A stretch of 64,000 bases of DNA from contig NZ_LMIB01000016.1 in NCBI RefSeq assembly GCF_001429065.1, positions 195,684-259,683 on the forward strand, given 5' to 3'. Below are positions 1 through 9,364 of the stretch, one piece after another; position 1 is the first letter of the stretch; each line of letters opens with the position of its first letter. Below the pieces are notes generated by a model, which was not told where the DNA came from, did no database searches, and saw only the letters and a program-made list of their open reading frames with translations. The DNA comes from Sphingomonas sp. Root710 (GTDB taxonomy: Bacteria; Pseudomonadota; Alphaproteobacteria; Sphingomonadales; Sphingomonadaceae). A program made the position numbers and the translations under genes.

Positions 1-1092
1 TCGAAGGAGCCGCTCTACTTCAGCTTCAACGTATTCCCCAATTATCTCATATATCTGCCCACCGAGAAGCTGGACTCCTATGCGGCCTACGCGCAGTTCC
101 GGTACAACCTCACCGACAAGCTGCGTGTGATCGCAGGCGGGCGATATACGATCGACGACAAGTCTTATCTGATGGACTCGACGACCGCCGGCGTTCCACT
201 GAACCGGACTGGGAGCGGCGTTTTCAAGGCGTTCACGCCACGCTTCGCCGTCGACTTCACCCCCACGGACCAAACCCTGGTCTACGCCAGCGTTTCACGC
301 GGATTCAAATCTGGCGGGTTCAACACGCTCGGCGATCCGTCCTTGCCCGTAAACGTATTCAATCCGGAATTTGTCTGGAGTTACGAAGCAGGCGTCAAAG
401 CCACCTTGTTCGATCGTAAACTCAGACTGGGTCTGACCGGCTTCTACTCCGATTATTCCAACCTTCAGCAAACAGTCTTCCGGCAGAACACGACGACGAC
501 CGTATTCTATCCCCGGGTCGAGAATTCAGTGACCGCCAAGATCAAGGGCGTGGAGCTGGAAGGCGAAGTGGCGCCTGTGGCAGGCTTGAAGATCAATGGC
601 GCCCTGACCTATCTCGATTCCAAATTCGGCTATTTCTGCAACAACGATCCGCTCTACCCCAATCTTCCCACGGCGGCGAATTGCGTGGGCGCCCTGAGAG
701 ATGGCGTGGCGCTGCCCCCGGGTGCGCGCGAGCTGACCGGGAATCACCTGCCGCAGGCGCCGAAATGGCAGTATACCCTGTCGGCCCAGTATATTTTCCC
801 GATTTCGGATACGCTCGAGATCACGGCTCGCACTGATCACAAGGGACAGAGCCGGGTCTTCTTCGACATCTACAACAATCCGCAAAACTCCCAGGCTGCC
901 TATGGCCTGACCAACTTCTCGCTATCCGTGGGGTCACAAAAGAAGACCTGGTCGCTGTCGGGCTGGATCCGCAATGCGTTCGACAAGCGCTATATCAGCT
1001 CGGCGAACGCCGGGTCCGGCGTCAATGCCGCGATCACCGGTTCTGTCGGAGTACCGCGGATGTACGGCGCGACGCTCTACACACGGTTCTGA
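1..1092 (+). CDS. TonB-dependent outer-membrane receptor, C-terminal part (cut by window edge)
   Basis: The frame is open from base 1, so the gene starts outside the window; about 363 residues of the beta-barrel are visible. Barrel-type strands are seen throughout, for example VYASVSRGFKSGGFN, a motif typical of sphingomonad TonB receptors, and the protein ends in an aromatic residue (LYTRF), the usual outer-membrane insertion signal. Such receptors import ligands across the outer membrane with TonB-ExbBD energy. The substrate cannot be read from the sequence. Downstream on the same strand lie an acyl-CoA ligase, an MFS carrier and a secreted esterase, so it may bring in the ester or acid they process (inference). 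Family is secure, substrate unknown. Confidence 0.9.
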   Translation, partial: SKEPLYFSFNVFPNYLIYLPTEKLDSYAAYAQFRYNLTDKLRVIAGGRYTIDDKSYLMDSTTAGVPLNRTGSGVFKAFTPRFAVDFTPTDQTLVYASVSRGFKSGGFNTLGDPSLPVNVFNPEFVWSYEAGVKATLFDRKLRLGLTGFYSDYSNLQQTVFRQNTTTTVFYPRVENSVTAKIKGVELEGEVAPVAGLKINGALTYLDSKFGYFCNNDPLYPNLPTAANCVGALRDGVALPPGARELTGNHLPQAPKWQYTLSAQYIFPISDTLEITARTDHKGQSRVFFDIYNNPQNSQAAYGLTNFSLSVGSQKKTWSLSGWIRNAFDKRYISSANAGSGVNAAITGSVGVPRMYGATLYTRF

Positions 1093-1244
1093 CGGATTTC
1101 GATCTACGCCCGGAGCCTGGCACTGAATGCGTAGGCTCCGGGCAAAATCTCAGAGAATTCGGAGCCGGCATTTCATCCGGTCGGAAGCGGTCGCCTTGTC
1201 CTTGATCCGGCATCGCAGTTTCACTTTGTCTCAGGTGCTCGACG

Positions 1245-3299
1245 ATGCCCGATAACGACGCTGTCCCCATACCGCAGATGCAGCTCTATCGAGAGTGGCT
1301 GCATCGCGAGCTCGGACTTGAGTTCGAAGATTATGCGGCGATGTGGCGCTGGTCGACGGATGACCTCGAAGCCTTCTGGCGCAGCATTTGGAACTACCAC
1401 CAGATAGAAACACGCACGCCTTTCGCGGCGGCGCTCGGCGAAAGCACGGAATCCGGCGCAACTTGGTTCAAGGGTGCACAGGTCAACTATGCCCGGCATG
1501 TCTTCCGGCATGTCGACTCCGCCGAAACATGCGGACAACCGGCGATCATCGCCGACGACGAGTCAGGCCAGGTTCGCCAGCTGAGCTGGAAGGAGCTTCG
1601 CCGACAGACCTATTCCCTGGCTCTCGAACTGCGCCGCCTTGGCGTCGGTCGCGGTGACCGGGTGGCTGCCTATCTTCCGAACATTCCCGAGACTGTGATC
1701 GGCTTCCTCGCCTGTGCCAGCCTGGGCGCCGTTTGGGCGCTGTGCTCGCCCGATATGGGCACGCCAGCGGTGCTGGATCGGCTCGAGCAGATTTCTCCCA
1801 AAATACTGATCGCCGCCGACGGCGTCCAATATGGCGGAAAAATCAAGGAATGCAGCCAGGCGGTGGGAGATATGCGCGCGGCGCTGCCCGGTCTCCTGGC
1901 GGTCTTGCGCGTATCTGGCCTTTGTGGCGCCACACCTATTTCGGATGCGATCGATTTCGCCACCGCATCGGGACGGACGGAACAGGAGGTCGATGCCTTC
2001 GAACCTGAATGGGTCGCGTTCGATCATCCGCTCTGGGTGCTCTATTCCAGCGGGACCACCGGTCTGCCCAAGGCGATAGTCCATAGCCATGGGGGCATTT
2101 TGCTCGCGGCCCTGGCGGGGCATCTGCATATGGATCTCGGGCCCAGCTATACGCGAAACACGCTCGGCGACAGGTTCCATTGGTATACCGCCACCGGCTG
2201 GGTGATGTGGAATCAACAGGTCAGCGCACTGCTTTCCGGAACGACCATCTGCCTCTTCGACGGCGCACCGAGCGGATCGAAGGAAAGCCCGGACTGGGCC
2301 GTACTCTGGCGCTTCGCGGCGCGGCATCGCGTGACGTGGTTTGGGGCGGGGGCCGCCTATTATATCGCTTGCAGGAAGGCCGGCGTCACGCTGGAAAATA
2401 TCGATGGGCTGGGCGCCATCCGCGCGCTTGGCAGCACCGGCTCGCCGTTACCGGCCGACGTCGAACGATGGGGCAGCGAACAATTCGCGACCATTGGCCA
2501 ACCCGACATCTGGTGGTGCAATATCAGTGGAGGAACCGATCTGTTCGCTGCCTTTCTTGCTGGCAATCGGGAGCTGCCCGCATATCCCGGAAAGCTGCAA
2601 TGCCGTCATCTTGGCGCTGCCGTCGCTGCTTGGGACGAGGCGGGGCACGCAGTCGAAGGCGTCGTGGGAGAGCTGGTGTGCACGCGCCCCTTCCCCAGCA
2701 TGCCACTCTACTTCTGGGGCGACATGGACGGCAGCCGCTATCGCTCCTCCTATTTCAATAGATGGCCCGGCGTGTGGCGGCATGGGGACTGGCTGCTGAT
2801 CGAGCCGGACGGAAGCTGCTCCATTTCGGGCCGGAGCGATGCAACGATCAATCGCAACGGCCTACGCATGGGGACCGCCGAAATCTATTCGGCGGTGGAA
2901 CGTCTGCCTGCCGTTGCCGATACTCTACTGATCGATCTGGAGGATGGCCAAGGGGGCAGCGCGCTGCTGATGTTCGTGGTGCCTACAGCCGACGGCGCGT
3001 TGGACCAGGTCTTGGAACGGGCGATGACGACGGCGATCCGGGCGACCCTGTCGCCGCGCTTTGTCCCCGATCATTTCATCGCCGCGCCTGGTATTCCGCG
3101 AACGATGTCGGGCAAGAAACAGGAGCTGCCGATAAAAAGGCTGTTTCAGGGATGGCCGGCGTCCAAGGTCATCAATCCGGATGTCATCGCCAATCCCGAC
3201 ATACTGCCATGGTTCATCCGTCAGGCAAAGGCTTGGCGCGATGGCAAGCCGCTGGAGGGCAATGACGGGGCGGCCAGATCGATGGGGATGCAGCCGTGA
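1245..3299 (+). CDS. Acetoacetyl-CoA synthetase-like acyl-CoA ligase
   Basis: 684 residues, the size of acetoacetyl-CoA synthetases (AACS) in the ANL adenylating superfamily. The N-terminal ACS-type cap (residues about 15-75) is followed by the ATP-binding P-loop at residues 267-276 (YSSGTTGLPK), and the C-terminal catalytic lysine lies in TMSGKK near residue 624. Members activate acetoacetate or a related short acid with ATP and CoA. The long tryptophan-rich middle (WYTATGWVMWN) is characteristic of the ACS/AACS branch. It is the first complete gene of a rightward set with an MFS carrier and a carboxylesterase, so the natural substrate may be an acid released by the esterase rather than acetoacetate. 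Start ATG follows a 152-base gap after the receptor gene. Confidence 0.85.
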   Translation: MPDNDAVPIPQMQLYREWLHRELGLEFEDYAAMWRWSTDDLEAFWRSIWNYHQIETRTPFAAALGESTESGATWFKGAQVNYARHVFRHVDSAETCGQPAIIADDESGQVRQLSWKELRRQTYSLALELRRLGVGRGDRVAAYLPNIPETVIGFLACASLGAVWALCSPDMGTPAVLDRLEQISPKILIAADGVQYGGKIKECSQAVGDMRAALPGLLAVLRVSGLCGATPISDAIDFATASGRTEQEVDAFEPEWVAFDHPLWVLYSSGTTGLPKAIVHSHGGILLAALAGHLHMDLGPSYTRNTLGDRFHWYTATGWVMWNQQVSALLSGTTICLFDGAPSGSKESPDWAVLWRFAARHRVTWFGAGAAYYIACRKAGVTLENIDGLGAIRALGSTGSPLPADVERWGSEQFATIGQPDIWWCNISGGTDLFAAFLAGNRELPAYPGKLQCRHLGAAVAAWDEAGHAVEGVVGELVCTRPFPSMPLYFWGDMDGSRYRSSYFNRWPGVWRHGDWLLIEPDGSCSISGRSDATINRNGLRMGTAEIYSAVERLPAVADTLLIDLEDGQGGSALLMFVVPTADGALDQVLERAMTTAIRATLSPRFVPDHFIAAPGIPRTMSGKKQELPIKRLFQGWPASKVINPDVIANPDILPWFIRQAKAWRDGKPLEGNDGAARSMGMQP

Positions 3300-3440
3300 A
3301 AATTGGAGGCGTGCGCGCCGGACCGAGGGGTTCCCGTCTAATGCCGTTGTCGGCGCGAACCGCCTTCACAGAAGGCAAGGCTGCCGGGACGGATAAGCGT
3401 CACGCATGAGGCCGGTCGATGGGAGAGAAGGACGTGAAAC

Positions 3441-4757
3441 ATGGCCACTGAGACATCCCCCGACGGCACGCCGGCGCGCGCGACCCATCGGGGAAGCAGC
3501 CCGGGATTCGTGCTGGGTCTGTTATGCTTCGTCTACGTACTCAACTTTCTCGACCGGCAGCTGATCTCGATCCTGGCGAAGCCGATCCAGGATGAACTGG
3601 CCATCACCGACAGCCAGCTCGGCAAGATCACCGGCTTATATTTTGCGCTTTTCTATTGCTTCATCGCGATCCCCGTGGGCTGGCTCGCCGACCGGACAAA
3701 CCGCGTGAAAGTCCTGTCGGTCGCCTGTGCGTTGTGGAGCTTGGCGACTGCGGCCTGCGGTATGGCCGGCAATTATGTCCAACTTGTCTTCGCGCGCATG
3801 GCCGTGGGCGTGGGGGAAGCTGGAGGAGTCCCGCCCTCCTATGCCATCATCTCCGATTATTTTGCGCGCGAACGCCGGGGCACGGCGATGGCAATCTTCA
3901 ATCTCGGACCACCCTTGGGTTCCGCCTTGGGCGTGGCGTTCGGGGCTTACCTGGCCGCGACATATGACTGGCGCGTTCCCTTCTACGTCATCGGAGCGAT
4001 CGGCGTGGTCACGGCCATAGTCGTATATTGGACGATCGCGGAACCGCCGCGCGGCCAGTTCGACGCGCCTCGTGCGATGCGTGAAGGGCAGATCGGACAG
4101 GCTGGTTTCGTCGAAACCGTTCAATCCTTTTTCGCCAACCCCCTGTTGCTGCTCGCCGCCCTGGCAAGCGGCGCCGCAAACTTCATTACCTATGGGATCA
4201 GCAACTTCGCCACGCTGTTCCTGATGCGAGAGAAGGGCATGGAGCTGGGACAGGTGGCGGTCTGGTACGCCCTCGTCGTCGGCATCGGCATGAGCGCGGG
4301 AATCTTTACCTCGGGTCGGCTCATCGACAAGTTCGGCGGGCGTTCGCGATCGGCCTATGCGATGATTCCCGCGGCGTCCCTCCTGCTTGCGCTGCCCTTC
4401 TTCCTCGGTTTCGTCTGGTCGGAACGCTGGGAAATCGCGCTGCTTTTCTTGATCGTTCCGATGTTCCTGAACTACTTCTTTCTGTCTGCCACCGTGACCT
4501 TCGTACAGGACGAAGTCCGGCCGGATCAGCGTGTGATTTCGGGCGCCTTGCTGTTGCTCGTCATGAATTTCATCGGTCTCGGCCTGGGCCCGACCTATGT
4601 CGGATCGGTCAGCGACTATTTCCGCCCGACACAGGGTGCTCATGCCCTCCAAACGGCCTTTCTTGCATTGGTGCCGATGTATGTGATCGCGGCCGCCCTG
4701 TATTTCGCGCTCGCGCGCCTGATCAACCGTTCCCATCCGGAAGGATCCAAATCATGA
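3441..4757 (+). CDS. MFS transporter, spinster-like
   Basis: 438 residues with about 12 hydrophobic segments. The N-terminal sequence FLDRQLISILAKPIQDEL and the loop WLADRTNRVKVL resemble spinster-type MFS carriers common in sphingomonad catabolic clusters. The first half carries VGEAGGVPPSYAIISDYF between predicted segments 4 and 5. A good ribosome site (AAGGA, 8 bases upstream) supports the ATG. Its last four bases overlap the start of the carboxylesterase gene (ATGA), so the two are probably translated together. It would move a small organic acid or a related metabolite across the inner membrane; substrate and direction are unknown. Confidence 0.88.
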   Translation: MATETSPDGTPARATHRGSSPGFVLGLLCFVYVLNFLDRQLISILAKPIQDELAITDSQLGKITGLYFALFYCFIAIPVGWLADRTNRVKVLSVACALWSLATAACGMAGNYVQLVFARMAVGVGEAGGVPPSYAIISDYFARERRGTAMAIFNLGPPLGSALGVAFGAYLAATYDWRVPFYVIGAIGVVTAIVVYWTIAEPPRGQFDAPRAMREGQIGQAGFVETVQSFFANPLLLLAALASGAANFITYGISNFATLFLMREKGMELGQVAVWYALVVGIGMSAGIFTSGRLIDKFGGRSRSAYAMIPAASLLLALPFFLGFVWSERWEIALLFLIVPMFLNYFFLSATVTFVQDEVRPDQRVISGALLLLVMNFIGLGLGPTYVGSVSDYFRPTQGAHALQTAFLALVPMYVIAAALYFALARLINRSHPEGSKS

Positions 4758-6412
4758 GAGGCTTTCTCCTGTCTGCCGTGGCCGTCTGTCTCATGTGCGC
4801 GCTGGGGGGTGCAATTCCCGTGCGTGCCGGGGAGGATGCGGCGCCGGTGGCGAACCCGCCGGCCGGGAAGCTGCGCGGCGTTCGCGAGGACGGCATGTCC
4901 GTGTTCCGCGCAATCCCCTACGCCCTGCCGCCGACCGGCGCGCGCCGCTGGCGTCCACCGGTTGCCATGCCCCGCTGGGACGGTGTGCGTGCCGCGCAAC
5001 AAGCCGGCGTGGCCTGCATGCAACCGCCCATGACGCCAGGGATCTACGATCGCGGGCAGATGCGGATGAGCGAGGATTGCCTGACTCTGGACGTGACCGC
5101 GCCTCCCAACGCTCGAAAGGCCCCGGTGATGGTGTGGATCCATGGCGGAACGCTGATCTGGGGAACGGGGCATTCCGCCATATATGCGGGCCGGGAGTTT
5201 GCGAGACGCGGGATCGTGCTCGTCTCGATCAACTATCGGCTCGGCGTTTTCGGCTATCTGGCCCATCCCGACCTCAGCAAGGAGTCGGCCGACAATGTTT
5301 CGGGAAATTATGGGCTGCTCGACCAGATTGCCGCCCTGCATTGGGTGCGCGAGAATATCGCCGCGTTCGGCGGGGACCCGCGGAAGGTAACGATATTCGG
5401 GGAGTCAGCCGGCGCTCTCAGCACCGAATATCTGCTGGCATCGCCACCGGCGCGGGGACTGTTCGACAAGGCGATCGTGCAAAGCGGCTACCTCTTCACC
5501 ATGCCCGAATTGCGGACAGCGAGATATGAAGAACAATCGGCCGAGGCCATCGGCGCCGACGTAGCCAGGAAAATTGGCGCGAACGGAATCGCCGCCATGC
5601 GGGCGATCGATGCCGAAAGCCTTCTCCGGAAGGTCAGCACGACAGGCTATCTCCCTTACGGCACGATCGATGGCAAAATTCTGCCCCGCCAGTTGGTCGA
5701 CACGTTCGACCGGGGTGAGCAGGCGCGCGTTCCGTTGATCGCGGGATATAATAGCGGCGAAGTGCGGACGCTCCGCTTTCTGCTTGCGCCGTTGCCCATA
5801 TCTGCCGAAGCCTATGTTGACGATATCAGGCGGCGCTATGGCGACCTCGCCGATTCCTATCTGAAATTTTATCCCGCCCGGGAAGCCGACGAAACCCGCC
5901 TCGCCGCGGCGCGGGACGTCGTTTTCGGCTGGGCGGCTGAAAGATTGGTTCGCAAGCAGGCCGCAGTCGGCCAGCCATCATATCTTTACTATTTCGACCA
6001 CAGCACCCCCAGCCAGATTGCGGCCAATATGGCGGCATTTCATGCGAGCGAAGTGCCTTTCGTATTCGGGACGCTGCGCAGCACGCCGCCGGAGTGGCCG
6101 GCAATCCCGGACACGGCGGGGGAACGAGACATTTCCGCCGCCATGCTGGACTATTGGTCGAGCTTCGCGCGCAGCGGCAGACCCGTGGCTGCCCGAGGGC
6201 CGGCTTGGGAAAGCTTCGCGCCCGGCCACGCCTATATGCATTTCGCCGGCGTGCCCAATCTCTTGCGGCGGCTCATGCCGGGCATGTACGAATTGCATGA
6301 GCAGGTCATGTGCCGCCGAAAGGCCAGTGGCGCCCAGACATGGAACTGGCGCGCCGGATCGATCGCGCCCGTCCTGCCGAAGCCGTCAGCGCCGTGCGCC
6401 CCCGAACCTTGA
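4754..6412 (+). CDS. Secreted type-B carboxylesterase (alpha/beta hydrolase)
   Basis: 552 residues. A hydrophobic N-terminus with a likely signal-peptidase site after about residue 25 indicates export to the periplasm or beyond. The nucleophile elbow GESAG is at residues 216-220 (Ser218), the oxyanion region is VWIHGG, and the probable catalytic histidine is His430 in FHASEVPFVFG, matching the family motif. The EDCLTLDV box typical of carboxylesterase/lipase type B is present near residue 112. It hydrolyses carboxylic esters; the actual ester is unknown. It overlaps the MFS gene by 4 bases, which ties export, hydrolysis and uptake into one pathway (inference). It converges on the response-regulator gene downstream. 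Confidence 0.9.
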   Translation: MRGFLLSAVAVCLMCALGGAIPVRAGEDAAPVANPPAGKLRGVREDGMSVFRAIPYALPPTGARRWRPPVAMPRWDGVRAAQQAGVACMQPPMTPGIYDRGQMRMSEDCLTLDVTAPPNARKAPVMVWIHGGTLIWGTGHSAIYAGREFARRGIVLVSINYRLGVFGYLAHPDLSKESADNVSGNYGLLDQIAALHWVRENIAAFGGDPRKVTIFGESAGALSTEYLLASPPARGLFDKAIVQSGYLFTMPELRTARYEEQSAEAIGADVARKIGANGIAAMRAIDAESLLRKVSTTGYLPYGTIDGKILPRQLVDTFDRGEQARVPLIAGYNSGEVRTLRFLLAPLPISAEAYVDDIRRRYGDLADSYLKFYPAREADETRLAAARDVVFGWAAERLVRKQAAVGQPSYLYYFDHSTPSQIAANMAAFHASEVPFVFGTLRSTPPEWPAIPDTAGERDISAAMLDYWSSFARSGRPVAARGPAWESFAPGHAYMHFAGVPNLLRRLMPGMYELHEQVMCRRKASGAQTWNWRAGSIAPVLPKPSAPCAPEP

Positions 6413-6535
6413 GAAGCGGCCCCGATTTCTGCTAGCCTTTCCTCAGATCGATCCAGCACTTCGGCGACGCTCGCGGCCTGACGTCAACGAACGTCGCCGG
6501 CCTTACCCCCAACGTGCGGCGCCGGCGTGGATTCC

Positions 6536-7162
6536 CTATCCCGGAAATACCGGGACCAGCCCCGAGGCGAAGGCGATGCGCACGGCCTCCGCGACGCTAC
6601 GCACGCCCAGCTTGTCCATCAGGTTCGCGCGATAGATCTCGACGGTGCGGGGGCTGATGTCGAGTTCATAGGCGATGATCTTGTTCGCCTTGCCGTCGAT
6701 CAGGCCGAGCAGCACATCGCGCTCGCGCGGGGTGAGCTTCTCGATATTCTCGCGCGCGACCTGGATCGCGCTGACCTCCTTCTCGCGATTCTCGATCCGC
6801 GCGAAGCCGTTCTCGAGCGCGTTGAGCAGCAACCGGTTGTCATAGGGCTTCTCGATGAAATCGATCGCCCCCGATTTCATCGCCTCGACCGCGACGCCGA
6901 TGTCGCCCTGCCCGGTGAGCAGGATCGTCTCGAAGCGGCCGTCCATCTTCTGCAGCCGCCGCAGCACCTCCAGACCGTTCAGGCCGGGCATGTTGAGGTC
7001 GAGCAGCACACAACCGCCCTCGGCGCGCGGCACCTGTTCGAGAAAGGCTTCGCCCGAGGCGAAGGACGAGGTGACGAAGCCGCCAGCGACGTCGAGCAGC
7101 ACCTCGACCGACTGGCGCAGGCCGTCGTCGTCGTCGACGATATAGACATGCCTCGTGATCAT
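6536..7162 (-). CDS. FixJ-family two-component response regulator
   Basis: 208 residues. Receiver domain at residues 1-120 with the acidic cluster Asp10-Asp13, phosphoacceptor Asp55 (LLDLNMPG) and Lys105 (IEKPYDN). A LuxR-type helix-turn-helix covers about residues 140-200 (LTPRERDVLLGLIDG, ISPRTVEIYRANLMDKL). This is the FixJ/TodT layout. Its start overlaps the stop of the PAS kinase gene by 4 bases, so that kinase is its partner. It should act as a DNA-binding transcription activator; targets are not visible here. No evidence links it to nitrogen fixation. Confidence 0.93.
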   Translation of the reverse strand: MITRHVYIVDDDDGLRQSVEVLLDVAGGFVTSSFASGEAFLEQVPRAEGGCVLLDLNMPGLNGLEVLRRLQKMDGRFETILLTGQGDIGVAVEAMKSGAIDFIEKPYDNRLLLNALENGFARIENREKEVSAIQVARENIEKLTPRERDVLLGLIDGKANKIIAYELDISPRTVEIYRANLMDKLGVRSVAEAVRIAFASGLVPVFPG

Positions 7163-9225
7163 CGCGGCCCCTCCTCCTCCATCACCGGCAGGGTGAAACG
7201 GAACACGGCGCCCCCATCGGGCGCCGCCGCCGCCGACAGCTGACCACCATGCGCCTCGACGATACGGCGCGAGATGGCAAGGCCAAAGCCCAGCCCCTCA
7301 CGCTTGGTCGTGGCGAAGGGGCTGAACAGCCGTTCGAGCATCTCGGGGGCTATGCCCGGCCCCGAATCGCGCACCGCAATCTCGATCAAATTGTCCCTCG
7401 CCATCATCGTCTGGATCAGCAATTCGCGCCGGGCGCCGCCATGCGCGGCCATCGCGTCGGCGGCGTTGCGGATCAGGTTCACCAGAACCTGCTGAATTTG
7501 GATGCGATCACCCAGCACCAGCCGCTCCTCGCTTTCGAAATCATAGGCCAGCCGTACGCCGAAACTGCTCGTGTTGAACAGCGCCAGCGCCGCCGCCTCG
7601 CGGATCAGGCTGGTGACATGTTCGGCGCGCATGTCCGCCTCGCCGCGCAGGATGAAGGCACGCAGCCGCCGGATGATCTCGCCGGCGCGGGTCGATTGCT
7701 CGCTGGCGCGGTGGATGGCGTTGCGCAGCCGCTCGCTGTCCGCAGCCGCGCCGCCCTCCAGCATCAGGTCGGCTGCGCCGAGAAAGTTGACGATCGCCGA
7801 CAGCGGCTGGCTCAGCTCATGCGCCAGCGCGCCAGCCATTTCGCCCATCATGCCGAGGCGGGAGACCTGGGCGAGATCGTTGCTCAGCCGGTGGAAGCGC
7901 TCCTCGGTAGCGATCGTCGGGCGCATATCACGGCCGCACACGACGTACATGCGGGTTCCCTCCACCATCGCATCGCCGATCACGAAGGAGGTCGGCACCA
8001 GCGTACCGTCCGCGCGGCGGACGTTCATCGGCAGCGGCCACCGGGCATCGGGACCCTGTTTGATCGCAGCCTTCAGGTCGCGGCGCAGCGCCGCGAGGCT
8101 GCGGCCGTCCTGGAACAGGTCGAGCATGTTGCGGCCGACCAGTTCCTCCTCGGCATAGCCGAACAGTTCGCAGGCGGTGGCGCTGCAGGCGCGGACGATG
8201 CCGCGCTCGGTGCACACGAAGATCGCGTCGGGCACAGTGGCGAGAATCGCCCGCCGTTCGGCCTCGCCATCGCGTAGCGCCTGTTCGCGCTGGCGGCGCT
8301 CGGTGACGTCGAGATGGGTGCCGAGCATACGCACCGGCCGGCCGGCCCCGTCGCGGATGATCCGCGCCCAGCCTTCGGCCAGGCGTTCGCTGCCGTCGGG
8401 ATAATGGAAGGTGAAGTCGAAATGGCAGCGATCCTCGCCCGTCCGCTTGACCGTCTCGATCACCTTGCTGATCTGCAGATAATGTTCCGAATCCATCGTC
8501 TCGGGCGAGGCCGGATCGGGATCGACCAGGGGCCGGCCGAAAAAGGCCTCGCTGCGCGTCGTCCAGATCGTCCGCCCGGCGAGCAGGTCGATTTCATAAA
8601 TGAAGATGCCCTGCACCGAGACCGCGGTGGCCAGCCGCGCCTCGCTCAGGCGCAACGCCGCTTCGGCCTTGCGCCACTCGGTGACGTCGGTCACCGCGAT
8701 CACCGCCGAAACCCGGCCATTGCCGTGGTCGAACAGCTTGGCATGGTCGTGGATCACCAATTCATCGCCGTCGCGATGCCGCTCGATCACCTCGGTGTGC
8801 AGCCGCCCCTCCTCGCGCAGCCGCCGCCATAGCGCTTCCATGCTGTCCGGCGTCTGGGTATGTAACAGGACGCTCCGTTTGCGCCCGATCGCCTGGCTGG
8901 CGCGCCAGCCATAAAGCTCTTCGCAGCCGCGCGACCAGTGGCGGATGATATCCTGGTCGTCGATGATCATCACAGCCGCCAGCTCGACCGCGTCGACCAG
9001 CTCGCGCCGCGCGAAGCGCAACTGGATATGCGGCTGCGTCCGCCACGACCAGATCAGCGCCGCGCCTGCCAGCCCCCCTGCCAGCATCAGCAGCAGCACG
9101 AACATACCCTGCCGGGCATCGAGCAGCAGCGGCGGCATCATCGCGGCTTCGATCACGACCCACATGATGACGATGGCGAACAGCAGCGACAGGCCGGCGG
9201 TCCGCCGGTCGACCGCCATTCGCAT
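7159..9225 (-). CDS. Membrane PAS-domain sensor histidine kinase, FixL-like
   Basis: From the ATG chosen here the protein is 688 residues. An upstream TTG at 9315 would add 30 residues but is a weaker start. Two membrane segments near the N-terminus are followed by three PAS domains (about residues 80-195, 200-315 and 320-440), each ended by a DxTExR-type linker or similar, then the HisKA box with His469 (ALAHELSQPLS) and an HATPase_c domain (N box LVNLIRNAADAM, G boxes DSGPGI and GLGFGLAIS). It phosphorylates the adjacent FixJ-type regulator. I do not see enough to assign heme or flavin to any PAS domain, so the signal is unknown. It forms an ATGA overlap with the regulator gene. Confidence 0.9.
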   Translation of the reverse strand: MRMAVDRRTAGLSLLFAIVIMWVVIEAAMMPPLLLDARQGMFVLLLMLAGGLAGAALIWSWRTQPHIQLRFARRELVDAVELAAVMIIDDQDIIRHWSRGCEELYGWRASQAIGRKRSVLLHTQTPDSMEALWRRLREEGRLHTEVIERHRDGDELVIHDHAKLFDHGNGRVSAVIAVTDVTEWRKAEAALRLSEARLATAVSVQGIFIYEIDLLAGRTIWTTRSEAFFGRPLVDPDPASPETMDSEHYLQISKVIETVKRTGEDRCHFDFTFHYPDGSERLAEGWARIIRDGAGRPVRMLGTHLDVTERRQREQALRDGEAERRAILATVPDAIFVCTERGIVRACSATACELFGYAEEELVGRNMLDLFQDGRSLAALRRDLKAAIKQGPDARWPLPMNVRRADGTLVPTSFVIGDAMVEGTRMYVVCGRDMRPTIATEERFHRLSNDLAQVSRLGMMGEMAGALAHELSQPLSAIVNFLGAADLMLEGGAAADSERLRNAIHRASEQSTRAGEIIRRLRAFILRGEADMRAEHVTSLIREAAALALFNTSSFGVRLAYDFESEERLVLGDRIQIQQVLVNLIRNAADAMAAHGGARRELLIQTMMARDNLIEIAVRDSGPGIAPEMLERLFSPFATTKREGLGFGLAISRRIVEAHGGQLSAAAAPDGGAVFRFTLPVMEEEGPR

Positions 9226-9364
9226 GCGGGTGCGCAACAGAAGCTTCGAGACGCGCGTCTGACCCTCCCTTGCCGGCACCGGGACCGAATCAACCGTTTC
9301 TATCAGCCGGGGCAAGGCCGGAAATGCCGCAGATTTACGGCCTTTACCGCGCGGCGGACAATCT

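Noticed and set aside
3636-4736. Long open frame antisense to the MFS gene
   Set aside because: Arises from the high GC of the coding strand; no ribosome site, and its product has no recognisable domain. Similar shadows at 13629-15890 and 57511-60192 were also dropped.
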